Below are positions 28,772 to 41,166 of a DNA stretch of 64,000 bases, one piece after another. Source of the DNA: an uncultured Candidatus Altimarinota bacterium (lineage in GTDB: Bacteria; Patescibacteriota; Gracilibacteria; BD1-5; JAGOOR01); assembly GCA_937924685.1 (NCBI GenBank), contig CALEVN010000026.1:1-64000 (forward strand), read 5' to 3'. Numbering within the stretch: the first letter of the stretch is position 1; each line of letters starts with the position of its first letter. Position numbers and translations under genes: made by a program. The notes beneath the pieces were generated by a model. It was not told the origin of the DNA. It did not search any database and saw only the letters and a list, made by a program, of their open reading frames with translations.

Positions 28772-28861
28772 AAACACAACAAAATCAAATACAATACCAT
28801 AAATAATATTCAATAAATTTTTTATGGTATGTAAAGTATGTGTACATCAATTTATAGAAAC

Positions 28862-30119
28862 ATGCATATAATAAAGTACATGCGTTTCATTTTGTTATTT
28901 TTTCTCCTCGCAAGCCTCCTTACTTTTGCATACACAAAAGAGGATGTCGCGACAGCAGGGTATCTAGCAGAAAAGTGAATCATACCCCAACAATCAACGA
29001 CCGGTGGATATCGTCTTGATGAGAATATCACACGTGCCGAGGTCATAGGTATAGCTCTGAAGATACGATGAATACCAATTCCAGCCAAATATACTTGTAA
29101 AAAATATTTCACAGATGTATCAGACGATCCAAATAATCCATGGATTTGTCCCGCAGTAGAAATAGCAGCTGACAACAAAATCATTTCAAAGACAAATAAG
29201 ACATTTCGTCCGCTCGAATCAATCACAAAAATAGAAGCTCTGGGTATCCTCATGAGATCAGCTGGTATTTGACTCAGACAAGAGGCTTCTCTGAGTGACA
29301 GAAAAACAACAAACGATGGAACGGATCAGTGACAGAAAGATCTCCTCCTGAGCGCTTATTCAAAACGAATCATAGAACCACTCTCAACAGAAAATAAAAA
29401 AGACACAGTTTCTCTCAAATTTTCACCAGAACAAAAGGCAACACGATATATGATATATCGCATGGTGAAAAATATTCTTCCTTTTCAAATAGAAAAAAAA
29501 TATACCACGACACTTGATAGCGTTTGTGGTGCAAAACCTCAAGGAATTCAGACAGCAAGTATAGGATGAAAAAAAAACAGTACTCAACCTCTATCCCCTT
29601 CCTCTTAAAAACGGATTTAGTGGCAGTTACGTAGTGCAAAATGGTATTATTACCTACATAGCTAAAAAAGTGTCAGAAAATGACATAATACTCTGAACAT
29701 TTCTCTATCAATATGATTGTGCAGAGAAAAAATCTAAAAACATCTCTACTGGTCTCACAAGCGGTCTCTATACCAATGCAGTTCTAGATGATGTCAGCGA
29801 AAATTATATTCTCGTACATATCTATAACTGAGAATATAAACTTCCTGGTTCAAGTACATTTTATATGTATGATCTCCAGGAGAAGAAGTGAATTTTTGTA
29901 AAAGGCATATCAGCATCCGGTATCGACAAATATACTAAATCTCCTTCTACGAGATATGTAACGAGCATCGAAAAAATGCGGATCAACAAGGGTGTAGTGG
30001 AAGCAAAAATAGTTGTAAATGATGCGGGAGAAAAAGCTGATCCAACCAGTCTTCCAGATTACAAAGTTATCTCAGAAAAGTGGGTACAAATAGATCCATC
30101 AACTGGGACACTTAAATAA
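28862..30119 (+). pseudogene. SLH-domain surface protein, frameshifted in an A9 run
   Basis: Starts MHIIKYMRFILLFFLLASLLTFA, a signal peptide, then S-layer homology repeats: TRAEVIGIALKIRGI with KYFTDVSDDPNNPWICPAVEIAADNKIIS (in parts), and TFRPLESITKIEALGILMRS. SLH domains anchor proteins to cell-wall polymers. The frame runs to TAA at 29606. At 29569-29577 is a run of nine A; with one A fewer, reading continues as KKTVLNLYPLPLKNGF and on to TAA at 30117, with UGA glycines at turns (for example DIILGTFLYQY). The intact protein would be about 418 residues. Shift cause unknown: sequencing error, slippage or phase variation. A paralogue follows. Confidence 0.65.
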
Positions 30120-30138
30120 TTTATTTCTTTAATTTTTT

Positions 30139-30912
30139 ATGAAAAAACTCCTCATTTCTTCCCTCCTCATGGTCAGTATTTTTGCTTTTGGATATACTCA
30201 AGAGGCTCTTGATAATACAAATTTTCTCGTAGAAAAAGGCCTCGTTACAAAACAAAACGATCCAAAAAATTACCGACTTGATGATTATATAACCAGAGCT
30301 GAGCTCGTCGGTATTTCACTGAAGCTTAAAGGGGTATTTTTACCAGAAAATTATCAATGTAAGAAGTATTTTACTGATGTAACAGGAAATGATTGGATAT
30401 GTCGAGCAGTCGAAATAGCAGCAGATGAAGGACTTATTTCTCGTACAAATAAAACATTTGATCCGCAGAGGAATATTACTCGTTCCGAATCGCTCTCTAT
30501 AATATTAAAAGCTAGCGGGCTATTAGACAAAATACCTTCTGTTTTGACAAACTATATAGACACAAACTTCGCCTTTGTTCCGCGTAATATCAATATAGCT
30601 TCTTACCTAAACACTCTCGTATCTAAAGATCCTCTCGCAAAAAACAAACGAATAATTCTAGTCGATATTCTTGATTGGCAATTTACCATCATTCAAAAGG
30701 CTCTTTATCTCAAAATAATCAATGAGCGTGATTTTATTCCCGGACATGAGCATGATTTTCTCAATGGGGCCAGTAATCCTTCATCTGATTACCATACATA
30801 TGATATATGGTGGTTTCGGGAATGGTTCTTTATAAGAAGAGATGATGCATTTAAGTTTATGAAAAATACCTATAATAAACGGGAGTTAACTTCTGGCGAG
30901 GTGACTCTCTAA
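30139..30912 (+). CDS. SLH-domain surface protein
   Basis: 257 residues, signal peptide MKKLLISSLLMVSIFAFGYT, then SLH repeats: ITRAELVGISLKLKGV, CKKYFTDVTGNDWICRAVEIA, EGLISRTNKTFDPQRNITRSE. It is a paralogue of the preceding protein over the N-terminal 130 residues (same CKKYFTDV...WIC.AVEIAAD core) but diverges afterwards, and it has no UGA codon. The C-terminal half is aromatic (DIWWFREWFFIRRDDAF) and unknown. Likely wall-anchored; probably cotranscribed with lemA-like and TPM genes downstream (20 nt). Confidence 0.8.
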   Translation: MKKLLISSLLMVSIFAFGYTQEALDNTNFLVEKGLVTKQNDPKNYRLDDYITRAELVGISLKLKGVFLPENYQCKKYFTDVTGNDWICRAVEIAADEGLISRTNKTFDPQRNITRSESLSIILKASGLLDKIPSVLTNYIDTNFAFVPRNINIASYLNTLVSKDPLAKNKRIILVDILDWQFTIIQKALYLKIINERDFIPGHEHDFLNGASNPSSDYHTYDIWWFREWFFIRRDDAFKFMKNTYNKRELTSGEVTL

Positions 30913-30932
30913 TTCATTTTTAATTTTCATCT

Positions 30933-31520
30933 ATGAAAAAATTTTTCTTATTCGTTATCATTATCATCATTGTAGGAGGTATGTGGCTTGTGGGACAATA
31001 CAACTCCCTTGTCTCTGGTCGTGCGGGTGTCGATACTGCCTGGTCGAATGTCGAAGTACAATATCAGCGTCGGGCTGATATCGTCCCTCAGCTTGTTGCA
31101 ACCGTACAGGGTGCAGCAAATTTTGAAAAGAAAACCCTCACTGACGTGGTCGAGGCTCGAGCAAAAGCAACTTCAGTACAAGTAAACCCGACTGATGCCA
31201 ACAGTCTCAAAACTTTTACAGCATCTCAGGGTGAACTCTCTAACGCTCTTTCTCGTTTACTTGTCTCTGTGGAGGCCTATCCAACACTCACTGCGACTCA
31301 AGGATTCCGGGATCTCCAGTCTCAACTCGAAGGGACGGAAAATCGCATAGCAGTAGCACGTGGTGACTACAATAGCGTGGCAAATACTTGGAATGTGAAA
31401 GTCATGAAATTCCCAACAGTATTTTTCGCTCGTATCATGGGATTTGATAAAGCAGCTCTGTTTGATGCTGACGCTGGATCTGAGAAAGCTCCAAAAGTAG
31501 AATTTAATCTCGATAAATAG
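30933..31520 (+). CDS. LemA family protein
   Basis: 195 residues. N-terminal helix KKFFLFVIIIIIVGGMWLVG, then the LemA core: YNSLVSGRAGVDTAWSNVEV, QYQRRADIVPQLVATVQGA, LSRLLVSVEAYPTLTATQGF and NRIAVARGDYNSVANTWN. The family pattern is YN.Lv.lr..v..aws.idvqLkrR.dLiPNLv..vkgya. LemA proteins are membrane-anchored helical bundles of unknown function, often next to TPM (YgcG-like) genes, as here. Confidence 0.92.
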   Translation: MKKFFLFVIIIIIVGGMWLVGQYNSLVSGRAGVDTAWSNVEVQYQRRADIVPQLVATVQGAANFEKKTLTDVVEARAKATSVQVNPTDANSLKTFTASQGELSNALSRLLVSVEAYPTLTATQGFRDLQSQLEGTENRIAVARGDYNSVANTWNVKVMKFPTVFFARIMGFDKAALFDADAGSEKAPKVEFNLDK

Positions 31521-31541
31521 CATTTTGAAAAGAGGAAAAAT

Positions 31542-32378
31542 ATGAAAAAATTCCTTCTTTTTTCGACTTTCGCACTTCTTTTTTTAAGTGGATATGTGAG
31601 AGGTGAATTTATCGCGCCTCCACTTCCCTCTTCCCCTGTGTATGATGAAGTCATTTTATTAAAAGCTGACGAAAAGACATCACTTGAACAACAAATACTC
31701 ACCCTCGAGTCATCGACTCATCACCAAATAGGTATAGCCATAATAAAAAGTCTTCAAGGAAGAACGATAGAGGAAGCAGGTATAGCGATAGCTCGTACCT
31801 GGTGAATCGGACAAAAAGGCCTCGATAATGGACTTTTAATAGTGATAGCCCCAACGGAACGAGAAATGCGTATTGAAGTCGGTCGATGACTCGAATGAAT
31901 CATAACAGATTTGATGTCTCAGAGAGTAATTGATGAAAATTTTAAACCAAATTTTCAAAATGGAAACTATGCTGCTGGCCTTACAGAAGGAATCGAACGT
32001 ATATCTCCACTCCTCCGTGGTGAAGTTGTCGATCTTCCTGAACAAGAAAGCGAACAGCCTCCCTATATTTTTATCATCATAATCGGATTATGGATGTTTG
32101 GAAGTGTACTTTCTTCAACAAAATCCTGGTGGCTTGGTGGAGTTTTTGGTGCTATTATTTGAGGAATTCTCTGATCCATAAGTGGGGTTTTGGTTGGTGG
32201 ACTTCTTGGGCTTGGGATAGACTTTCTCTTGTCCACTGTACTGTACAAGAAAATCAGATTTGGGTCTTCAGGTGGACGTTTTTGAGGGGGGTGATTCGGC
32301 GGAGGAAGTTCCGGGGGCGGTTGGGGTGGTTTTGGAGGTGGCTGATTCTGAGGAGGATGAGCAAGTGGCAAATGGTAA
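31542..32378 (+). CDS. TPM-domain membrane protein with UGA-rich glycine tail
   Basis: 278 residues. Signal peptide MKKFLLFSTFALLFLSGYVRG, then a TPM domain (residues about 30-150): VYDEVILLKADEKTSLEQQI, HQIGIAIIKSLQGRTIEEAGI, GQKGLDNGLLIVIAPTEREMRIEVGRGLEG. Two or three helices follow near 175-230, then a glycine-rich tail ending GGFGGGGASGKW as in YgcG proteins. Five of the tail glycines are UGA, so in the standard code the tail disappears. TPM proteins associate with LemA and act in the envelope or in photosystem repair in plants; bacterial role unclear. Confidence 0.88.
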
Positions 32379-32476
32379 AATAGAAAATATAAAAGTCAAT
32401 ACTCTTCCCTCTCTAAATAGTGTCTAGGAACTTTGAATTACGGGGCAATATCTGATACGATGTTGATATAGAATTC

Positions 32477-35400
32477 ATGAAAAAAGCACTTATTCTCATA
32501 TTCCTCGCCATTGGAGCAACTCTTTGTTTTGACGCACTCGCTCAGACGTGGTCATTTAGCTGTAATGGCAACAACTGTCTCAAAGCAGGTGTGGATGCAG
32601 CAGGACAATACATAGGGAAAAGCTCTGGGGTTGTCACTGGGAAAGGAATTTCTCAAGCAGTCCAGGATGTTATCAAATACTTTCTAACATTTCTTTCTGT
32701 CATCGCCGTTATCTACATCATGTGGGCTGGTGCTCAGATGCTCCTCTTTCCCTCAAGTGAAGAATCAAGCGAAAAAACAAAGAAGATTATTATCTCCGTC
32801 TTTCTCGGTGTCATCATTATCTGGTTTGCGTGGTGGATAGTGAGTACACTCTTTTACCTTCTCAATAACAACAAGGTTGTCTCAAACATAGTACCAAAAG
32901 CCTACGCTGAAACTCAAATCCGAAATATTGACTTCACTACCTATAGCAACAAAATACGTGCCCTCAAGACACAAATTACAAACGGCTATAATCCAGAAAT
33001 AACAAAACAACTCAATATACTGGTCGATGGCGCATTTGATCATCTTCCTGACCGTGCAGATATTTTTGTAAATAGACAGCTCTATGACAAGGTCAAAAAG
33101 GCAATTGCCGACTACGATCTCCATCGGGCCGAGATAGATCGTGGCATTCTCGAAAATGCTATTGATGAATTTCTTGAACGTGCAAAAACATTTTCTATCC
33201 AAGGACAAATAGGTTCCAATCCACCAAAAGGAGATGCTCCTCTTTCAGTAACTCTCGAAGCGCGAAATATGATTGATGAGAGTGGTACGGTCATTCCGGA
33301 AACAAATTTCAGTTGGTGGCTCCGCACTCCTGATGGACCAAAAGTTCTCTGACATGGAAAAACCATCAACTATGAATTTAAGGATGAAGGAACATTCACA
33401 GTCTATCTTACCGTTAATTCTGCGAGCAAAAATAGTCGTGGTTTTACTGATGTAATAAGCTTTGAAGATCAAACCATCATAGAAGTAGGACAACCAAAAC
33501 TCAAATGGGTCATATTTTTCAACGAACAACTCGCATCAGATTCAATGAAAATACCAACCCGAGATGCCTTGCAAAAAGTACTCATCGATGCAACTCAAAC
33601 AAAATTCTCTAATGGATATACGATAGCCAAGACTGAATGGGACTTTGGTAATGGTAAGTGAGCCTCTCATGAATGAGTTCCTATCATAGAAGCTCAGGAT
33701 TACAAAGAAGGAGATTTTAATGTAAAATTGACCCTCACTCGAAATGATGGAGAAACATTTTCAAAAACTATCACGCTCAAGATAGGTGATCCTATAGCAT
33801 CTATTGGTATCAACAATACCAAACCAAATAAAGGAGAAACTGTCGTATTTGAAGCAAAAAAAGCAACACAAGAAGGAGTTCAATATTCATGGGAAATTCG
33901 AAAATTTGGTGTAGAACAGCCTATCTTTTCGATGACAGGCCCTCGCATGGAGTATGCATTTAAGGAAATAGGCCGTTTTAGTATAGCTCTGCTTTCAAGT
34001 AAAAGTGGTGTAATAGATAAGGAAACAGTGGAGGTAAATATCGAATCTCGTCCGCCAGTTGTACGATTTCTCGCAGAACCTCTCGGTCCAGAAACGCCAA
34101 ATACATATACATTCGATGGTACTTCTACCTACGATCCTGATTATCCAGACAATCAAAGTCTAAAATACGAGTGGTTTGTGAATGATCGACCCGTAGAACT
34201 TTTTGATACCAATTCAGCTAATAGTCGATGAAATTTCACTTTTACCGAAATAGGAACACATCAGGTTGAGCTTCATGTCGTTGATGAAGAAGGGAAGTCG
34301 TCTGTATTTAAGAAAGCTATCACTATCAAGAGTCTCCTCTCTATAGATCTGAATATCAAACCTCAAGTAGCAAAACGAGGAGGAAAGGTAATACTCAGTG
34401 CCAACGCTAATAATGGAAACATTTACGAATGGACAATTGGATCAAAAGATACAACTGTCACAGAAACTGGTAGACATATTGTCTCTTTTGAAAAATCAGG
34501 CACATATCCTGTCACTCTCAAGGTAACAGACAGATATGGAAATATCAATTCTATTCAGAGAAAAATATACATCGTTGATGGCGATGCTCCATTTGCGGTC
34601 ATACAGCTCTCCACTAAAAGCCTCCTTTCAGAAACACAAAAATGAGCATGTAGTGGAAATGACGCACTCATAGTAGACAGAGTAACTCCGGTGTCGCTCG
34701 TGGGTGACAAAAGTGTCAATGTTGGAGGCGGGACAACTGATCTTACATATTTCTGGAAAGTCTGATTGAATTCGAGTTCTTCTCAGAAAAATTTCTCTCA
34801 TACTTTTGATGAACTTGGATGTGAAAAAATCACTCTCACTGTCAACGATAAGAAAACAGGAGCATCTCAAACATCAGAAGAATGGGTCAAAGTCGTCAAC
34901 ATACCACCAAAATTCTCCGATATTCAGGTCAAAGTAGAAAACATTGATATGGATCCTATGCGTATAAGCCTCCGTATGGAAGGAGCAAAAGATCCAGACG
35001 GAAATATAGCTTCATATACATGGTATTACTATACCAGTACTGACGAGCAACCTCAGGGATTCCGTATTACGACAAAACCAGAAACGAGTTTTACCCTCCC
35101 AAAAATAAACGGTCGATATTACTTCTCTGTTGTTATGGAGGACGCAAATGGTCTCAAAGTAGACACGCGTGATATATCAGAAGAAAAATTCTCGACTCCA
35201 GATCTTCTCGTCAATCAAAATATCTCAATGCCTATCATTGACTTCAAAGCAAATGGAACTGACATAAAATATGGCGAACCGGTCGAGTTTTCTGTGAATG
35301 TGAAAAATGCGCTTGGACAAGATATATCAAAAGCAGCAGAATATCGATGGGATATAGATGGCGATGGTTTTTATGATACAAAGACGTCTGATCCTCATTT

Positions 35401-37690
35401 TACCTATAAATACACGATACCGGGCGAATATCATCCAAAAGTAAAAGTCACTCATCGTGGTCTCTCAACAACCAAATTCATCACACTTAATGTCGTCAAT
35501 CGTCTCAACCCTCAGGCTGCCATACAGGTTATAGGCGATAAAATAGTAGCCTATAATATGTCGACAGGCATCGTACAAAGTGTTGCATGGTTTGCGGACG
35601 ATAAAAAAGTCTCAGAGAATAAGGACTATCTCATCTATTCAGTAAGTGATGGAACTTTTCCTACATCTATAAAAATACAAATCTCTGATGGAAAAGATAC
35701 ACAAGAGGCGACATTTCCTATAGCCCGAAATGCCAAAAATAAAACACTTTTGAAAAAAATAGAAAAGCCACTTATCGTGCTCACAAATGACACCAATGGT
35801 AATGTAGAAGAAGTACCTGACAACGTCATATGGAAGGATCCTCTCAAGCCTCTCTTTTTCTATCTCGGTGAATCGACAGGTGATATTCAATTTTATGCAA
35901 TAGATAATGACATAGACATCGACACTGATCTGTCTGGCGGAAAAGATGATGACGCTGATAATAAAGGGACAGCTTCATACAGAATGGGGCGCCCATACTC
36001 AGTCCCTATGGGAACAAAGCGTACAACGATTATGCGTCTTCGACTTCTCAAAAGTGACGGAACAGAGATTGATTCGAGACAGATACGTGTCACTCGTGAC
36101 TTTATAGCACCGATTGTAGATACAGAAAATCCAACTACAGTGATAAAATCACCGCAGGTATTCAATCTCTCAGCAGAAGATAAAGCACGTCTCGATAAAC
36201 TTCAGGGTTTAGTTCAAAATGTACCTGATGAAGAACGAAAAGACCTCACACGCTACCTCGACCAACTTGGAGATATCTGGTATGACCGTGCTGATAGAGC
36301 TGAAACTCTTCTCCAGTTTTCACAAGCAGTAAATATCAGCAAATCTATGTCACCTGAGCTCAAGACTCGTATTCTTGAACAAGTAAACCTCATCTATACC
36401 CAGGGACAACAGGATGCACAAGAAAAGGAAATCGCCAAGAAAATGATCGCAGATTTTCTCGCAAAAAGCTCATATAAGAAAGAAATATTTGGCGATGGTA
36501 CTGATAGTAATAGTGGGTTACTTGGCCAAATCATAGATAATCCCGAATACTATGAGCAAAATAAATCTATCGTCCAAAAAATATATGATGATTATATAAA
36601 ATTCGATAAACAAATTTCTGATGAAGCAAAAGCCGTCATAAAAGATAAGCTCACGATGCTTATAGGAAACCCTCCTGTTCAGACTACTACTCCGCCACCA
36701 GTCGTCACAGAAGAAAAAGTATCTCTATGGACAAAAATACAAACGAAGGTAACGGCCATAGTAGGGGATAAAGGTCCTATTATTCTCTGGATTGGTATAG
36801 CAGTTATAGGTCTTCTCGGTCTCATGGTACTCGTCAAACTTTTCAGCGGATCAAGTCGTAGTACTTCTCATGAGAATGACCATCATGACGATCACAACGG
36901 AGGTCTCTCGACAACACCAGAAAATAATCATGGTCCAGACTGGCTCCATGCAGATGATCAACATAATGATCACCACGACAATCATAGTACAGAATGAGAT
37001 AGCCATGCTACAACTCCAGACTGGCTCAAGGAGACAGAATCTCCATTTGGCGAGGAAGACGTCCTTTCAAAGGAAGTCGCTGCCACAACAATTCACAATG
37101 ATACAACAATCAAAACACCTGATTGGATGCACGACGAAACACACGTAACTCCGTCTGCACCAGAAAAAAAAGCAGAAACAGCTTCTGCTGATGTACCAGC
37201 TTGGTTACAGTCTGCACCAGAAACAGACACCAAAGCCCCCGTAGAAACAGTATCAATTCCAGAAATACCAGCAGACACAACACCTCCTGCTGTCAGTCAT
37301 GATGATGTCCCTGATTGGCTCAAATGAGCTGAACACACAGAGACAATAGATGAAACAAAAGAAACAGATGATTCATCAGCCCTCTTTGAAACAGAAAAAA
37401 CATGAACAGATGATACCACTCCAGTTTCATCAACACCATCTCCATCGACTTCAGAATCATCTGATCTTCCTGATTGGCTTGCATGAACTCATAACACAGA
37501 AAATGCAACTCCAGAAACTTGAAATATCACAGAACCAAAAGACAATAATGAGACATCTCAAGTACCTGCACCAAAACAGTCAAAAAAATCATCAAAAAAA
37601 GATGAACAATTGACGCCAGGAAACCATCTCATTGGGGCAGCAGAAGAGCTCATAGCGCCTGAATCAGATACTGATAACACTTCTACTTAA
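32477..37690 (+). CDS. Giant membrane-anchored PKD-repeat protein with PDWL-motif tail
   Basis: 1737 residues, read through about eleven TGAs, ATG 32477 to TAA 37688. Signal peptide, then two helices at about 62-85 and 98-122 (TVIYIMWAGAQ-like region near VIAVIYIMWAGAQMLL), like the small TrbC/VirB2-type region found in CPR PKD proteins. Residues 250-1150 carry several PKD/Ig-like domains (for example FSWWLRTPDG...GTFTVYLTV; EYRWDIDGDGFYDTKTSDPHF; GEYHPKVKV). After a helical region comes a membrane helix at about 1433-1458 (IILWIGIAVIGLLGLMVLVK). The last 230 residues are His/Asp-rich then acidic, with six spaced copies of x-P-D-W-L/M. Function inferred: surface scaffold whose C-terminal tail binds a partner. 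Confidence 0.8.
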
Positions 37691-37695
37691 ATTTC

Positions 37696-40032
37696 ATGAT
37701 TGCTATACGTCCATCAACCCCGTCTCCAAAACCAGAAAAGGAAACAAAAAAATCCATCTGGTCAAGTATTGCAGCATATACAGCAAATGATCAGGATTAC
37801 ACTCCGGCACTCAAAATCAGTAAATCACCAAGCGCACCGAAAAAACGACATTTTCTGAGAAACATTCGAGCTGCATTAACCATTCTTATTATTGGTTATT
37901 TGCTCTTGTGTGCATACGTGTTACTTAATCCTGAGAATGCACTCTTCTTCAATAATATTCTCGGTGTCCAATATCTCACAGTTCGTACTGTTTTGGAGTA
38001 TACCATTTATGTGTTTTACAGTGCATTTGGTATCATTATTGGTTTTGGATTTCTCTTTTTTGGATTCAAAGCCTTCTCTATTCGTACCAAAAGCCGCGCA
38101 AAACGAATCAATATATGGATAATAACAGTATTTTTCTGTTTGATATTTTTCGCAAATATTGCTCTTTTTGCAGTGACATATGAATGGTTTCGAAGAATTG
38201 ATTTCAACAATCTCGATGGACGAGTACTTGTCTATAATAACTCTCTTTTGAAGTATTTGAAGCCAACCGACGTGTCGACAGCTCTCATACCAAATGATGT
38301 CAAAATAGGACCACTTCAGGTCAGATATGATATCAGTGCATATATCAAAAAACGTGCATTTCTCGAAGGTCTCGTTCTCACCGAACCATATACATTTGAG
38401 ATTGATTATGATGGCGATCGTCGACCAGATAGAGGAACAGGGAAGAGTAACTCTATCGATCATCCAATCACTGATGTAGATTTTGCACCTATTATATCAC
38501 CTGAATTCACCTACGATCAGGCAAAAGTTTACAAACCAACTGCGAGCATTTCAGGTACAAATGTCGCCGGTAAACCTATCAAGTTCGATCTCGATATACC
38601 TGCTATCTCTCTTGATAAAATCGTAAAAATTGGACGTAATCTCATGCCAGATGGTGGCATCCAATACACCTTTGATGCTGTCGATCTCAGCGATCTCGGT
38701 CAAGTTCGTTGGACTGTACTTGGAGACTCAAATATGACCAAGGATGGTTATCAATTTTCTCCCGATAAAATATTTGTAACACCAACTATTGTTTGTCTCC
38801 AGATCTTTCGAGGAAAAGCTCCTCTCAGCAATACCTGTGATTGGCAATTCGTCACAGAAGAAAGTACAAAAAGTAATATACAAAATACCGATATCGCCGT
38901 CAAAGTAGACCCTATTAATCCTCTCAAATACCAGTTTTCGGTGAGCCCAACAACTATCCAGTGAGATATAAAAACAATCAATTGGTATATTGATGGGCAA
39001 ATTTATGTTGGTAAATTTGATTCATGATTTGAGCGCATATTTGATTATACATTTCACCGACCAGGAACATATAAAATAGAGGCTGAAATAATAGATACCC
39101 TTGGAAATACCGTCCGCGTACCAACTACAAATCCGATTTATACTGCAGATATGGTTGAACTCAAAGACGGTTTTTCTCTGAGTGTCACCGATGAGTCTGG
39201 TACAGATCTTATCAAAGACACCTATGATAAGGCAACCCAATCGTATCTATTGCAAGATTTCCCAGTGCCAGGAATTCTCAAACTCGATGGAACGAGAGTG
39301 AGGGCCAATTCAGCACGATTACGACTCACAAAAGTCGAGTGGGATACAAATAATGACGGCGTCTATGAATCCGAATGACTCTCTCTAGAACACCCTATCG
39401 ATGTTCCTGGTCGGTACGATATTCGCGCTCGATTTACCTTTACTGACCTCTCTGTTGATGGGAAAGATATACCTATCTATCATATAGATCGTATAGCCGT
39501 TGTTGGTGTACAAAAACCTCTCGATGTACGAGTAAAAATCACTCCTGATGATGGGTACGCACCAACTTCAGTCAAATTTGATGCTTCTATCTCAAAAATA
39601 CAGAAATGAAATATTCGTAAATTTCTCTATGATTTTGGCGATGGACATAAGTATGAATGAGAAGGTGTCGTCACAACCTATAAATATAACAAACCTGGCG
39701 AATACAAGATCACTGTCACAGCCGTCTCAAACACTGGCCTCCGTGCATCAAAAACCTATACACTTATTCTCAAAAAACCACAAGAAAATGTACATATACA
39801 GCCCAGCATTGCCTCTAATCTGGCAGAAGCAGGACTTCCTGTCACATTTGACGCACAGATAAAATGAGATAACGCAACAATTTTTTGGGACTTCGGGGAT
39901 GGCTCTGGTATAGTAACAGGGCAGAGTCCTGTACACGAGTTTGCCGATCCAGGAACATACACAGTCAAGGTACGCGTCGAATATGCAACAGGAATAGAGG
40001 AAAGTGATAGCATCTCCTACATCGTTCATTAA
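37696..40032 (+). CDS. PKD-domain membrane protein
   Basis: 778 residues, 6 nt after the giant PKD gene. A cytosolic N-terminal segment of about 60 residues (Pro/Lys-rich) is followed by three helices: about 60-75 (ALTILIIGYLLLCAYVLL), 105-125 (FYSAFGIIIGFGFLFFGF) and 138-158 (IWIITVFFCLIFFANIALF). The rest is predicted outside: strand-rich domains ending in two clear PKD repeats (FLYDFGDGHKYEGEG...GEYKITVTAVS and IFWDFGDGSGIVTG...GTYTVKVRV). The WDFGDG / Y-T-V pattern is diagnostic of PKD. Seven or so UGA glycines. It probably works with the preceding giant protein. Confidence 0.82.
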
Positions 40033-40037
40033 ATACT

Positions 40038-41105
40038 ATGCATATTTCTCTTTTTATTCAGTTTTTTACGACATACTGGTTGCCATTGTTGATTATCACT
40101 ATTGGTGGACTTATCTATACAAGCATAGTTCTCTGGGCTGCAAAGATAAAAAAATGACAAGCTCTCACACTTTTTTTGACGGGTATCATCGTTATTACCT
40201 GTATCTTTCTCCCGTTTAACTGGTCGATTCAAAATTCAGGAAGTGGCAAGGAAGTTTCTCTCTTCTTTTTCCAGGTAAATATTGAGGGGAGTAATTTCAT
40301 CTCCATTTTGAAGAACGCACTCTCCCACAATGGACTCGTACAAACTATTCAACTCTCATTTCGAGAGAGGGATATAGCGAGCGATATTATCGTTCTCTTT
40401 TTAGCATTTCTCGAAGAATTAGCAAAGCTCACTCTCTTGATCCTCTGTATTAGAAAAAGTCTCAGAATGCCTGTCATCATCGTTTATCTCATATTAGTTT
40501 ATTCTCTCTTTCATAAGCTTGATGGTGTGAATTCAACGCTTACCATGGGAGCTATGGGTATAGGAAGTTTTGTTGGACTCATTATTCTCTGGACTCTTTT
40601 GAGTACACCTATACGCACTGAAAGTGTCGCTGATTATATTTACAGCATCGCTCTTGTAGCGCTCGGTTTTGCCTTTGCAGAAAATATCAAATACATGATA
40701 GACATATCAAATCATGGTGGAAGTCTCGACAGCATTACAAACAATGCCATCCTCCGATCCATTTTTGGATACCTCTCACATACATTCTTTAGTATGGTAT
40801 GTGTGTCTTTGTATGCTCGAGGGAGATTTGCCTTCTTACGACTCATCGACGATTCTGGGAACCTTTCTCTCGGTCAAAAAGCCCTTGGGTGGAAAAACTA
40901 CACCAGTATCAAGAGTATTCAGTGATTTTGGACTGGTGTTATCTGTGCCAGCATCATCCATGGCGTCTACAATATTTTCATTTCTTCAAATGTTCTTATT
41001 CCCTCAATCATCCTGATTGTCGGGTTTCTCTTTCTCGAGCTCTTCGTTCTGCACGATCTCAGAAACAATACCAAGTACGGGCATATAGAGAATTATATGC
41101 AGTAA
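40038..41105 (+). CDS. PrsW-like intramembrane protease
   Basis: 355 residues with about ten hydrophobic segments. Motifs of the PrsW/CAAX-like glutamic family in order: LAFLEELAKLTLL (EE pair near residue 126), ALGFAFAENIKYMID (near 215), GYLSHTFFSMV (near 245) and CASIIHGVYNIFI (near 308). In PrsW these Glu and His residues form the active site that cleaves anti-sigma factors or other membrane proteins. Two UGA glycines. It follows the PKD genes by 5 nt, so its substrate may be one of those envelope proteins or the anti-sigma factor elsewhere; that is inference. Confidence 0.78.
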
Positions 41106-41121
41106 TGATTTAAATTTACAT

Positions 41122-41150
41122 TTGCAATTAAAAAATATTATTTATAGTAT
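41122..41150 (+). promoter_or_regulatory. Promoter of the orphan gene at 41167
   Basis: TTGCAA at 41122-41127, 17 nt, TAGTAT at 41145-41150; the leader to the ATG would be about 10 nt. Confidence 0.5.
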
Positions 41151-41166
41151 ATAAAATATTATAAAT

